Shown here: piece after piece, positions 30,606 to 38,151 of the stretch
How the letters are laid out: each line of letters opens with the position of its first letter
How positions within the stretch are numbered: position 1 is the stretch's first letter
NCBI RefSeq assembly: GCF_023223525.1
Contig: NZ_JALPRX010000022.1
Location: 1-64,000, forward strand
Length of the DNA: 64,000 nucleotides
Direction: 5' to 3'
Source of the DNA: Roseomonas acroporae
Lineage (GTDB): Bacteria > Pseudomonadota > Alphaproteobacteria > Acetobacterales > Acetobacteraceae
Program-made: the position numbers and the translations under genes
Notes under the pieces: generated by a model
Told to the model about the DNA's origin: nothing
What the model saw: only the letters and a program-made list of their open reading frames with translations
Databases searched by the model: none

Positions 30606-31733
30606 ATGCCCTGCCTGCCGCCCCCGTGCACCGCCGCCGGCCCGTCGCCCCGCCGGCCTGTCCCGCCGCGGCGCCGCGTCCGGGCCTGGCCCGCCGCGCT
30701 CGGGCTGGCGCTGCTGCTCGGCGGCTGCGCGACGGCGGAGCGGAACGCGCGCGAGCACCGGCTGCTGTCCGCGACCGAGCGTGTCTGCGTGCCGCAGACG
30801 CGGCTCCGTCACGTCGCGACGGTCGAGCCGGCGCCGCCCGAGACGCGGCGGCGGGCGGCGGACGCGCTCGCCGCCAGGGGCTATTCGCGCACGGCGATCG
30901 GCATCGCCGAGGTGATCGACGCGCTGCCGCTGCTGGAGCGGCTGGCGGCGGCGGAGGCGGCACCGGGGACGGGCGGGATGGCGGCCGAGCTGCGGCAGCT
31001 CCGGCTGCGGCAGGCGGTCGACGACCGCGTGACTCGCGCCATGCTCGACGTCGCTAGCACCCTGGCCGTGATCGACTGCGAGGGCGAGCGTGGGGACGGG
31101 CTGCGGGCGCGGCTGCAATCGGCGCAGGACCGGCGCGTGCAGCGGCTGAGCCTGGCCGGCATCCTGCTCGGCGCGGCCTCGGCGGCGGTGTCGGGCGGGC
31201 TCTCGCTGGGCGGCCTCGATGCCGCCTCGGACGTCGCGGAGATCGCCGGCGGCGCGGCGGGGGCGGGGGTGGCGCTGTCGCTGCTGTTCGGCGAGGCCTC
31301 CGGCCCGCTGCGCACCAGCCCCAACCTGCTGCGCGAGGTCTGGGAGGGTCCCGACCGCTCGACTCTGTACCCCTACACGGTCTGGCACTACCTGACCCGC
31401 CCCCGGCTGGACGATGCCTCGGCGCAGACGCCCGCCGCGCTGCTGGTCGCGGAGTGGCGTGCCGATGGCGGGCTGGACCCGGACGGCACGCCGGCCGAGC
31501 GCGAACGCTTCGCGCTGCTGTTCGGCCCCGGCGGCAACTACACCATCCAGGATCTGGAGCTGCGCGATTCGATGCTCGACCTGCTGGAGGCGAGCATCGC
31601 GCTGATGAACGAGGACCTGCGCGTGCTGCTGGCGGAGATGCAGGCGCAGGCGGGCGGCGCCGGGGAGACGGGGAACGAGGCGCTGCTGGCCAGGGGATCG
31701 GGGGCCGGAGGCGCGGCGGCGGGACGTCGCTGA
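30606..31733 (+). CDS. lipoprotein of unknown function
   Basis: A 375-residue envelope lipoprotein: basic N-terminus, hydrophobic stretch ALGLALLLGGC with the lipidated Cys near residue 41. The middle has helical segments (LLERLAAAEAAPG...) and a glycine-rich hydrophobic patch (LAGILLGAASAAVSGGLSLGGLDAASD) that could insert in a membrane. The rest is charged; no catalytic motif is visible and I do not know the family. It is transcribed away from the metallophosphoesterase. Confidence 0.75.
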   Translation: MPCLPPPCTAAGPSPRRPVPPRRRVRAWPAALGLALLLGGCATAERNAREHRLLSATERVCVPQTRLRHVATVEPAPPETRRRAADALAARGYSRTAIGIAEVIDALPLLERLAAAEAAPGTGGMAAELRQLRLRQAVDDRVTRAMLDVASTLAVIDCEGERGDGLRARLQSAQDRRVQRLSLAGILLGAASAAVSGGLSLGGLDAASDVAEIAGGAAGAGVALSLLFGEASGPLRTSPNLLREVWEGPDRSTLYPYTVWHYLTRPRLDDASAQTPAALLVAEWRADGGLDPDGTPAERERFALLFGPGGNYTIQDLELRDSMLDLLEASIALMNEDLRVLLAEMQAQAGGAGETGNEALLARGSGAGGAAAGRR

Positions 31734-31951
31734 GCGCCGTTCGGGTGACCGGCCTCGGGATGGCGAGGGCCTCCCGTGCCGGGAAGCGAGGGCCGCCGGC
31801 GCGGGCGGCGCGTCGTGCCGGGACCCCGGCGCTCGCCCGCGTGCCTCGGGCGCGGACGGGACCGACCCGCGGGCCACTCGGGCAGGCTCCGGGGCGCGCC
31901 GCGCGGGGCGGCCGTCGCCGAGGTCGAGCAAGGGGAGAGGCGCGGAAGGCA

Positions 31952-31962
31952 GGGGGGGGGGG
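31952..31962 (+). repeat. poly-G tract (11 G) in ribosome-binding region
   Basis: A run of eleven G lies immediately before ACGTG, that is 3 to 13 bases upstream of the GTG start of the next gene, and forms its only Shine-Dalgarno-like sequence. Such tracts are prone to slipped-strand length change. Confidence 0.85.
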
Positions 31963-31964
31963 AC

Positions 31965-32963
31965 GTGCGGATCGATCTGGCGGGATGGACCCGGGAGGCG
32001 ACGGCGGGCGACCCGCGCGACTTCCTGGCGCTGTTCGAGGCGGCGGACCGGATGGGCTTCGACGGGGTGTGGTTCAGCGAGTTCCGCTTCCGCCGGGCGC
32101 TGCCCTATCCCTCGACGCTGCTGCTGGCCGCGGCGCTGCTGGCGCGGACGGAGCGGCTGCGCGTCGGCACCTCGGTGCTGGTGCTGGCGCTGCACCACCC
32201 GCTGCTGCTGGCCGAGGAGATCGCGCAGCTCGACCGGCAGTGCGGCGGCCGGCTCGACATCGGCATCGGGCGCGGCACCGACCCGGAGACCTTTCGCGCG
32301 CTCGGCATCGGCCCGGAGGAGGTGCGGGAGCGGTTCGAGGAGGCGCACGGGCTGCTGGTCCGGGCCTGGACGCAGCCCGCGGTCACGGCGCGGGGGCGCT
32401 TCTGGTCCTTCGAGGGGGTGCCGGTCGGGCCGGAGCCGGTGCAGCGGCCGCACCCGCCGCTGCACGTCGCCGCCGCCTCGCGCGGGACGCTGGAATTCGC
32501 GCTGCGCCACGACCTGCCGCTGCTGCTGAGCCTGGAGCCGCCGGAGGGGCGGCAGCTCGCGCTCTACCGGACGCTGCTGGCGGAGCGGGGCGGCGAGGGG
32601 GCGCTCGGGCGCTCCTCGCTGGCACGCTACGTCTGCATCGGGCGCGACGCGGCCGAGGCGCGGGCGCGGCTGGAACGGCTGCTGCCGGGGCTCGATCGCC
32701 GGCGCCGTCACTTCGCCGCGCTGCGCGGCACGCCGCCCGACGCGGTGCCGCCGGCCGATCCCGCGCGCTTCCTGCGCGAGCAGGCGATCTGCGGCGACCC
32801 CGAGGCGTGCCACGCGCAGATCCGGGCGCTGCTGGCGGGGACCGGCATCGGCGCGCTGCGCTGCGTCTTCAACGGCAACGGCGTGCTGGACGACGGCGAG
32901 GCGCTGGCGGGGATGGCCCTGTTCGCCCGCGAGGTGCTGCCGGCGCTGCGGAAGGCCGGCTGA
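31965..32963 (+). CDS. luciferase-like (LLM class) flavin-dependent oxidoreductase
   Basis: A 332-residue TIM-barrel flavoprotein of the bacterial-luciferase superfamily: FDGVWFSEFRF near the start, RVGTSVLVLALHHPLLLAEEIAQLDRQCGGRLDIGIGRGTDPETFRALGI as the typical core, and WSFEGVPVGPEPVQRPHPPLHVAA. It uses reduced flavin to oxidise an unknown substrate. The start is GTG 31965, placing VRIDLAGWT first; longer frames are low-complexity. It precedes lutB by 210 bases, with no clear operon link. Confidence 0.88.
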   Translation: MRIDLAGWTREATAGDPRDFLALFEAADRMGFDGVWFSEFRFRRALPYPSTLLLAAALLARTERLRVGTSVLVLALHHPLLLAEEIAQLDRQCGGRLDIGIGRGTDPETFRALGIGPEEVRERFEEAHGLLVRAWTQPAVTARGRFWSFEGVPVGPEPVQRPHPPLHVAAASRGTLEFALRHDLPLLLSLEPPEGRQLALYRTLLAERGGEGALGRSSLARYVCIGRDAAEARARLERLLPGLDRRRRHFAALRGTPPDAVPPADPARFLREQAICGDPEACHAQIRALLAGTGIGALRCVFNGNGVLDDGEALAGMALFAREVLPALRKAG

Positions 32964-33173
32964 GCCGCGGCGCCGGGGGCGCCTTCCTCCTCGACCGCCG
33001 CCCCCGGCCGCCCGCCGCCCCGTGGCGGCCGCCACGCGCGGCCCGGCCGTGCGAAGGCAAATCCGGCCTGAAAACAAGGGGCTGCGGCATTGCGCCGACC
33101 CGGCGGGGCGGCGCCGTACTGTACGGGGCAGCGGCGCGTTGTAGAGTGCGGGAACGATAAGGGATCGCCGCCC

Positions 33174-34595
33174 GTGCTCGTCACCTCGCCCCAATTCAAG
33201 CGCAACGCCGCCCGCGCCCTGGCCGATGCCGGGCTGCAGAAGGCGCTCGGCACCACCACGCCGCAGATGCACGCCAAGCGCGCCGCGGCCAGGGCCGCGC
33301 TGCCGGAATTCGAGCGGCTGCGCGACGTGGCGCGCGACATCAAGAACCACACGCTGGCGAACCTCGACTTCTACCTTGAGACCTTCGCCGCCAACGTCGA
33401 GAAGGCGGGCGGCCGGGTGCACTGGTGCTCGACGGCGGACGAGGCGCGCGAGGCGGTGCTGCGGATCTGCCGGGAGGCGGGGGCACGCACCGTCACCAAG
33501 GGCAAGTCGATGATCTCCGAGGAACTCGGCATCAACGAGCACCTGGAGCGGCACGGCATCACCCCGGTCGAGACCGACCTCGGCGAGTACATCCTGCAAT
33601 TGCGCGACGAGCCGCCCTCGCACATCATCGGCCCGGCCTTCCACCTCAACCGCGAGGACTGGGAGGAGAGCTTCCGCCGCTCGCACACCGACCTGCCGGC
33701 GGACCGGCCGCTCGGCGAGCGGCGCCAGCTCATGGACGAGGCGCGCACCAGGCTGCGCGCGCGCTTCCTGGCCGCCGACGTGGGCATCACCGGCGCCAAC
33801 TTCCTGATCGCCGAGACCGGCAGCACCGTCATCGTCACCAACGAGGGCAACGGCGACCTAACGCAGACGCTGCCGCGCGTGCACGTGGCGCTCGCCAGCA
33901 TCGAGAAGGCGGTGCCGACGCTGGAGGATGCCTGCACCCTGCTGCGCCTGCTGGCGCGCTCGGCCACGGGGCAGGACATGTCGGTCTACACCACCTTCTC
34001 CACCGGCGTGCGGCGCGAGGGGGACCTGGACGGGCCGGAGGAGTACCACGTCGTGCTGATCGACGGCGGCCGCTCCAACATGATCGGCTCCGAGTTCCAG
34101 GACATGCTGCGCTGCATCCGCTGCGCCGCCTGCATGAACCACTGCCCGGTCTACGGCGCGGTGGGCGGGCACAGCTACGGCTGGGTGTACCCGGGCCCGA
34201 TGGGCAGCGTGCTGACGCCGACCCTGGTGGGCGTGGACAAGGCCGGGCACCTGCCCAACGCCTCCACCTTCTGCGGCCGCTGCGAGAGCGTCTGCCCGGT
34301 CAGGATCCCGCTGCCCGGGCTGATGCGCCACTGGCGCGAGCGCGAGTTCGAGCGCCACCTGACTCCCGCCACGGTGCGGCGCGGCCTCGGCCTCTGGGCG
34401 TGGTTCGCGCGGCGGCCGGCGATGTACCGCGCGGCGACGCGCCTCGCCGCCGGGACGCTGCGGCTGCTCGGGCGCGGGCGGGGCGCCTTCCGCGCGCTGC
34501 CGCTGGCCGGCGGCTGGACCGGGGGGCGCGACCTGCCGGTGCCGGAGGGCGGCACCTTCATGGCCGAGTACCGCAAGCGGCAGCGCGGTCGGTGA
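33174..34595 (+). CDS. lutB: L-lactate utilization iron-sulfur protein LutB
   Basis: LutB, with LutA and LutC, oxidises L-lactate. The 473-residue protein has an LUD domain (TVTKGKSMISEELGINEHLE, NFLIAETGSTVIVTNEGNGDL) and two [4Fe-4S] ferredoxin motifs: CIRCAACMNHCPVYGAVGGH and CGRCESVCPVRIPLPGL. The GTG at 33174 gives the conserved start MLVTSPQFKRNAARAL; an in-frame ATG 84 bases upstream gives only low-complexity residues. lutC follows after 22 bases. No lutA is adjacent. Confidence 0.95.
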   Translation: MLVTSPQFKRNAARALADAGLQKALGTTTPQMHAKRAAARAALPEFERLRDVARDIKNHTLANLDFYLETFAANVEKAGGRVHWCSTADEAREAVLRICREAGARTVTKGKSMISEELGINEHLERHGITPVETDLGEYILQLRDEPPSHIIGPAFHLNREDWEESFRRSHTDLPADRPLGERRQLMDEARTRLRARFLAADVGITGANFLIAETGSTVIVTNEGNGDLTQTLPRVHVALASIEKAVPTLEDACTLLRLLARSATGQDMSVYTTFSTGVRREGDLDGPEEYHVVLIDGGRSNMIGSEFQDMLRCIRCAACMNHCPVYGAVGGHSYGWVYPGPMGSVLTPTLVGVDKAGHLPNASTFCGRCESVCPVRIPLPGLMRHWREREFERHLTPATVRRGLGLWAWFARRPAMYRAATRLAAGTLRLLGRGRGAFRALPLAGGWTGGRDLPVPEGGTFMAEYRKRQRGR

Positions 34596-34617
34596 GGGCG
34601 AGGGCAGGGGCACGCGC

Positions 34618-35385
34618 ATGAGCAGGGAAGCCATCCTCGACTCCATCCGTCGCGGCCTGCGCCGCGGCCCGCTGCCGGAGGACCAGGCGGCGATGCTGCG
34701 CGGGCGGCTGGCGCGGCACCCGCGCCAGCTCATCCCCGCACGCTCGCGCCTGCCGCGCCCGGAGCAGCTCGCGCTGTTCCTGCGCAACCTGGAGAAGGAG
34801 TTCGGCAGCTTCGAGCGCGTGCCCGACCTCGCCGCCGTGCCGGAGGCGGTGGCCGACTACCTCGCCGCCCACAACCTGCCGCCGCAATTCGGCATGGCGC
34901 CGCACCCGGTGCTGCTGGGGATCGACTGGTCGGCGCGGCCGCTGCTGCGCTTCGAGGCGCGCCGCGCCATGCCGACCGACGAGGTGACGGTGCAGCATGC
35001 CTTCGCCGCGATCGCCGAGACCGGCACGCTGATGTTCCCGGCCGATCCGACGCGCCCGACCACGCTGAACCTGCTGCCCGAGCACGCCATCGTGGTGCTG
35101 CACGCCAGCCGCGTCGTCGGCGCGCTGGAGGAGGCGTGGGACCTGCTGCGCGCCGAGCGGCGCGACCCCATGACCGGCGGCTTCATGCCGCGCAACGTGA
35201 TGCTGGTCACCGGCCCCTCGCGCTCGGCCGACATCGAGTCCACGCTGGAGCTCGGCGCGCACGGCCCGCGCCGGCTGCACGTCGTGCTGGTGGACGACGA
35301 GGGCGATGCCCCCGCCGAAGCGCCGGGAGATCCGCGGGCCGAGGCCGTGGCGCAGCCGGGCGAGCCGGCGGTTCCCGGCGACTGA
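34618..35385 (+). CDS. lutC: L-lactate utilization protein LutC (LUD domain)
   Basis: A single LUD-domain protein of 255 residues: HAFAAIAETGTLMFPADPTRPTTLNLLPEHAIVVLHASRVVG and MLVTGPSRSADIESTLELGAHGPRRLHVVL are the family blocks. It works with LutB in lactate oxidation. The start ATG 34618 follows GGGGCACGCGC. The C-terminal 25 residues are a variable acidic tail. It is the second gene of the lutBC pair and is followed, 13 bases later, by the Smr gene. Confidence 0.93.
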   Translation: MSREAILDSIRRGLRRGPLPEDQAAMLRGRLARHPRQLIPARSRLPRPEQLALFLRNLEKEFGSFERVPDLAAVPEAVADYLAAHNLPPQFGMAPHPVLLGIDWSARPLLRFEARRAMPTDEVTVQHAFAAIAETGTLMFPADPTRPTTLNLLPEHAIVVLHASRVVGALEEAWDLLRAERRDPMTGGFMPRNVMLVTGPSRSADIESTLELGAHGPRRLHVVLVDDEGDAPAEAPGDPRAEAVAQPGEPAVPGD

Positions 35386-35398
35386 CGACGCGCGCGGC

Positions 35399-35980
35399 AT
35401 GGCAGCAACGGGAAAGCCGCGTCGCGCGCGTGGGCTGAGCGAGGCGGACCGGGCGCTGTGGCTGGCCTATGCCAGCCGCGTCACGCCCCTGCGCGGCCGT
35501 GCCCCGCCGCCCGCCCCCGCCGCGCCGCCGGCCGCGCCCGAGGCGCCGGCCCCGGCGCCGGCTCCCGGGCCGACCCCCGCCGCGCCGGCCGTGGCGCCGA
35601 AGCGGCGCGGCGGCATGGGGGAGGCGCCGATCAGCATCGGCGAGGCGCCGGGCGGGCTGGACGCGCAGCGCTGGCGCGACCTGCGGCGCGGCCGGCTGCG
35701 GCCGGAGCGCACGCTGGACCTGCACGGACGCACCGCCGCCGAGGCGCACCACGCCGTGCGCAGCTTCCTGGCGCTGGCCCAGGCGGAGGGGCTGCGCTGC
35801 GTGGCGGTGGTGACGGGGAAGGGCTCCTCCGGGGGCGGGGTGATCCGGCGGGAATTCCTGCACTGGCTGAACGCGCCGGACCTGCGGCCGCTGCTGCTGG
35901 GGGCGGCGCACCCGCACGCGGCGAACACGGGTGCGGTGCATCTGCTGCTGCGGCGGCGGAAGGCGCCGGGCGGGCGGTGA
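35399..35980 (+). CDS. Smr-domain protein (MutS2/YdaL type nuclease domain)
   Basis: The C-terminal half is an Smr domain with LDLHGRTAAEAHHAVRSFLALAQ and VTGKGSSGGGVIRREFLHWLN; such domains can nick DNA or cut RNA. The N-terminal half (MAATGKPRRARGLSEADRALWLAYASRVTPL) contains a conserved alphaproteobacterial lead, then a Pro/Ala linker. Length 193 aa. ATG 35399 comes 13 bases after the lutC stop and gives the conserved RGLSEADRALW lead. Confidence 0.92.
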   Translation: MAATGKPRRARGLSEADRALWLAYASRVTPLRGRAPPPAPAAPPAAPEAPAPAPAPGPTPAAPAVAPKRRGGMGEAPISIGEAPGGLDAQRWRDLRRGRLRPERTLDLHGRTAAEAHHAVRSFLALAQAEGLRCVAVVTGKGSSGGGVIRREFLHWLNAPDLRPLLLGAAHPHAANTGAVHLLLRRRKAPGGR

Positions 35981-35989
35981 GGCGGTTTC

Positions 35990-36183
35990 GGGGCTCCGCC
36001 CCGGACCCCGGCAAGGAGGGCGCCGCCCTCCTTGCATCCTCCCGCCAAGGGGCGAAGCCCCCTTGGATACCCCGTTCGTTTCGGAATTCGCAGGTTGCAC
36101 CGCCCAGGGCCGAACGCCGGCGGAGGTCCAGGAACCTGAGGTTCCTGGCGGGCGGGGTCTGGGGAGGGCAGAGCCCTCCCCAG
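35990..36183. repeat. cluster of five consecutive hairpins (GGGGCTCCGCCCC type)
   Basis: Five palindromes lie in 194 bases: GGGGCTCCGCCCC at 35990-36002; 11-base arms with loop GCC at 36011-36035; CCAAGGGG/CCCCTTGG at 36045-36066; CCAGGAACC-TGA-GGTTCCTGG at 36128-36148; and 11-base arms with loop AGA at 36159-36183. This string fills the gap between the Smr gene and the epimerase gene. Similar GC-rich palindrome strings are scattered in several alphaproteobacterial genomes. Confidence 0.75.
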
Positions 36184-36236
36184 GCGGTAGGGGCCCGGGA
36201 AAGGCGCGGCCTTCCCTGCCGGACGCCCCCGACCGG

Positions 36237-37181
36237 ATGACCTCTCCGCTCGCCGCCCTCACCGGCGGCACCGGCTTCCTCGGCCGCCACGCCGTCGCCG
36301 CGCTGCTCGCCGCCGGCTGGCGCGTCCGCCTGCTGGCGCGCCGCGCGCCCGCGCACCCGCAACTCGCCGGCCTGCCCTTCGAGACGGTGCCCGGCGATCT
36401 CGCCGACCCGGACGCCCTGGCCCGGCTGGTGCGCGGCGCCGATGCCGTGGTGCATGCGGCCGGGCTGGTGAAGGCGCGCGGCGCGGCCGAATTCATGGCC
36501 GCCAACCGTGACGGCAGCGGGCGGCTGGGCGCCGCCGTCGCGGCGCATGCCCCGGCGGCGCGCTGCGTGCTGGTCTCCTCGCAGGCGGCGCGGGAGCCCT
36601 CGCTTTCCGCCTACGCCGCCAGCAAGCGCGCCGGGGAGGCGGCGGCGGTGGCGGCGCTCGGCGGGGCGCCCTGGGTGGTGCTGCGACCCTGCGTGATCTA
36701 CGGCCCGTGGGACGTGGACGGCCTCTCGCTGCTGCGCCTCGCCCGGCTGCCGCTCACCCCGGTGCCGACGGCGCCCGCGCCGCGCCTCGGCATGATCCAC
36801 GTCGCCGATGCGGCCGCCGCCATCGCCGCGCTGTGCCGGGAGGGCCCGGCCGGCGCCACCTTCGAGATCACCGATGTCCGCACCGAGGGCCACCCCTGGC
36901 GCGACATCCTGCGCCTGACCGGCGCGGCGCTGGGGCGCGCGCCGCGCTTCGTGCCGGTGCCGGACGCGCTGCTGCTGGCCGCCGGCGCGGCCAACGACGC
37001 GCTGGCGGCGCTGGGCCTGCCGCGCACCATCTTCGGCCACGGCAAGGCCCGCGAGATCCTGCACCGCGACTGGGGCTCCACGCCGGGCGCGCAGCCGCCG
37101 CGCGCGCTGTGGTCGCCACGCATCGAACTGGCGGCGGGGCTGCGGGAGACCGTGGCGTGGTGGCGCGCCGGGGCGGGCTGA
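36237..37181 (+). CDS. NAD-dependent epimerase/dehydratase-family protein (NDUFA9-like)
   Basis: Extended short-chain dehydrogenase of 314 residues: TGGTGFLGRHAVAALLAAGW is the NAD-binding loop, VVHAAGLVKARG follows, and YAASKRAGE holds the catalytic Tyr-Lys. LRPCVIYGPWD and a variable C-terminal substrate domain complete it. The family includes sugar-nucleotide epimerases and NDUFA9-like proteins; the substrate is not clear. ATG 36237 is the first codon before the Rossmann fold. The cluster of hairpins separates it from the Smr gene. Confidence 0.88.
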   Translation: MTSPLAALTGGTGFLGRHAVAALLAAGWRVRLLARRAPAHPQLAGLPFETVPGDLADPDALARLVRGADAVVHAAGLVKARGAAEFMAANRDGSGRLGAAVAAHAPAARCVLVSSQAAREPSLSAYAASKRAGEAAAVAALGGAPWVVLRPCVIYGPWDVDGLSLLRLARLPLTPVPTAPAPRLGMIHVADAAAAIAALCREGPAGATFEITDVRTEGHPWRDILRLTGAALGRAPRFVPVPDALLLAAGAANDALAALGLPRTIFGHGKAREILHRDWGSTPGAQPPRALWSPRIELAAGLRETVAWWRAGAG

Positions 37182-37353
37182 TCGCTGCCACGTCCCCGTT
37201 CACCACGGGCATCGCGGCAGCCCGGACGGCGCTCTACCACCTGCTGCCCTGAGCCCGCCGCCCAGACAAGGCGGCATCCCGCCGGGCGGCGCGGGCGGAA
37301 CCCACGGCCCCGTCACCACGCTTCGCGTTGGATCGTTGGTGGGAGTACGGGCC

Positions 37354-38151
37354 GTGGAATGCAGGCTGGACGGGCAGGTGGCGATCGTGACCGGGGCAAG
37401 CTCCGGCCTCGGGCGCGGCATCGCGCTGCTTTTCGCGCGGGCCGGGGCGGCGGTGGCGGTGAACTACAATTCGGGCGCCGAGGCGGCCGAGGCGGTGGTG
37501 CGCGAGATCGAGGCGGAAGGCGGCCGCGCCTTCGCCGCGCAGGCGGACGTGTCGGACGAGGCCTCGGTGGAGCGGCTCTTCACGGAGACGGTGGCGCGCT
37601 ACGGCGCGGTGGACGTGCTGGTGGCCAATTCCGGCCTGCAGCAGGACGCCGCCTTCGCCGAGATGACGCTGGCGCAATGGGACAAGGTGATCTCGGTCAA
37701 CCTGACCGGGCAGTTCCTCTGCGCCCGCGAGGCGCTGAAGCGGTTCCGCGCCCAGGGCGAGCGCGGCGTCTCCCGCGCGCGCGGCAAGATCCTCTGCATG
37801 AGCTCGGTGCACCAGGTGATCCCCTGGGCGGGGCACGCGAACTACGCCGCCTCCAAGGGCGGCATCCACCTGCTGATGCAGACCCTGGCGCAGGAGGTGG
37901 CGGGCGAGCGCATCCGCGTCAACGCCATCGCCCCTGGCGCCATCCACACCCGGATCAACGAGAAGGTGACGGACGGCGACGGCGCGAAGCGGCTGCTGGC
38001 GCTGATCCCCTACGGCCGCGTCGGCGAGCCCGAGGACGTGGCGCGGGCGGCGCTGTTCCTGGTCTCCGACATGGCGGACTACGTCACCGGCGCCACGCTG
38101 TTCGTCGATGGCGGCATGGCGCTCTACCCGGGCTTCCGCGACAATGGCTGA
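37354..38151 (+). CDS. short-chain dehydrogenase/reductase (glucose 1-dehydrogenase-like)
   Basis: A classical SDR of 265 residues: VTGASSGLGRGIALLFARAG for cofactor binding, NSG in VLVANSGLQ, catalytic Ser in CMSSVHQVIPW, YAASKGG with Tyr and Lys, and a C-terminal GATLFVDGGMALYP. The order matches glucose 1-dehydrogenase and related sugar dehydrogenases. GTG at 37354 (MECRLDGQVAIVTG) has GGGAG upstream; a TTG/GTG start at 37336 is also possible. The GH15 gene starts inside its last codons, so the two are coupled. Confidence 0.9.
   Translation: MECRLDGQVAIVTGASSGLGRGIALLFARAGAAVAVNYNSGAEAAEAVVREIEAEGGRAFAAQADVSDEASVERLFTETVARYGAVDVLVANSGLQQDAAFAEMTLAQWDKVISVNLTGQFLCAREALKRFRAQGERGVSRARGKILCMSSVHQVIPWAGHANYAASKGGIHLLMQTLAQEVAGERIRVNAIAPGAIHTRINEKVTDGDGAKRLLALIPYGRVGEPEDVARAALFLVSDMADYVTGATLFVDGGMALYPGFRDNG

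Noticed and set aside
30417-33686. 1000-residue upstream extension of the metallophosphoesterase frame
   Set aside because: It runs antisense to the lipoprotein, LLM and lutB genes and has no family features before the residue encoded at 30416.
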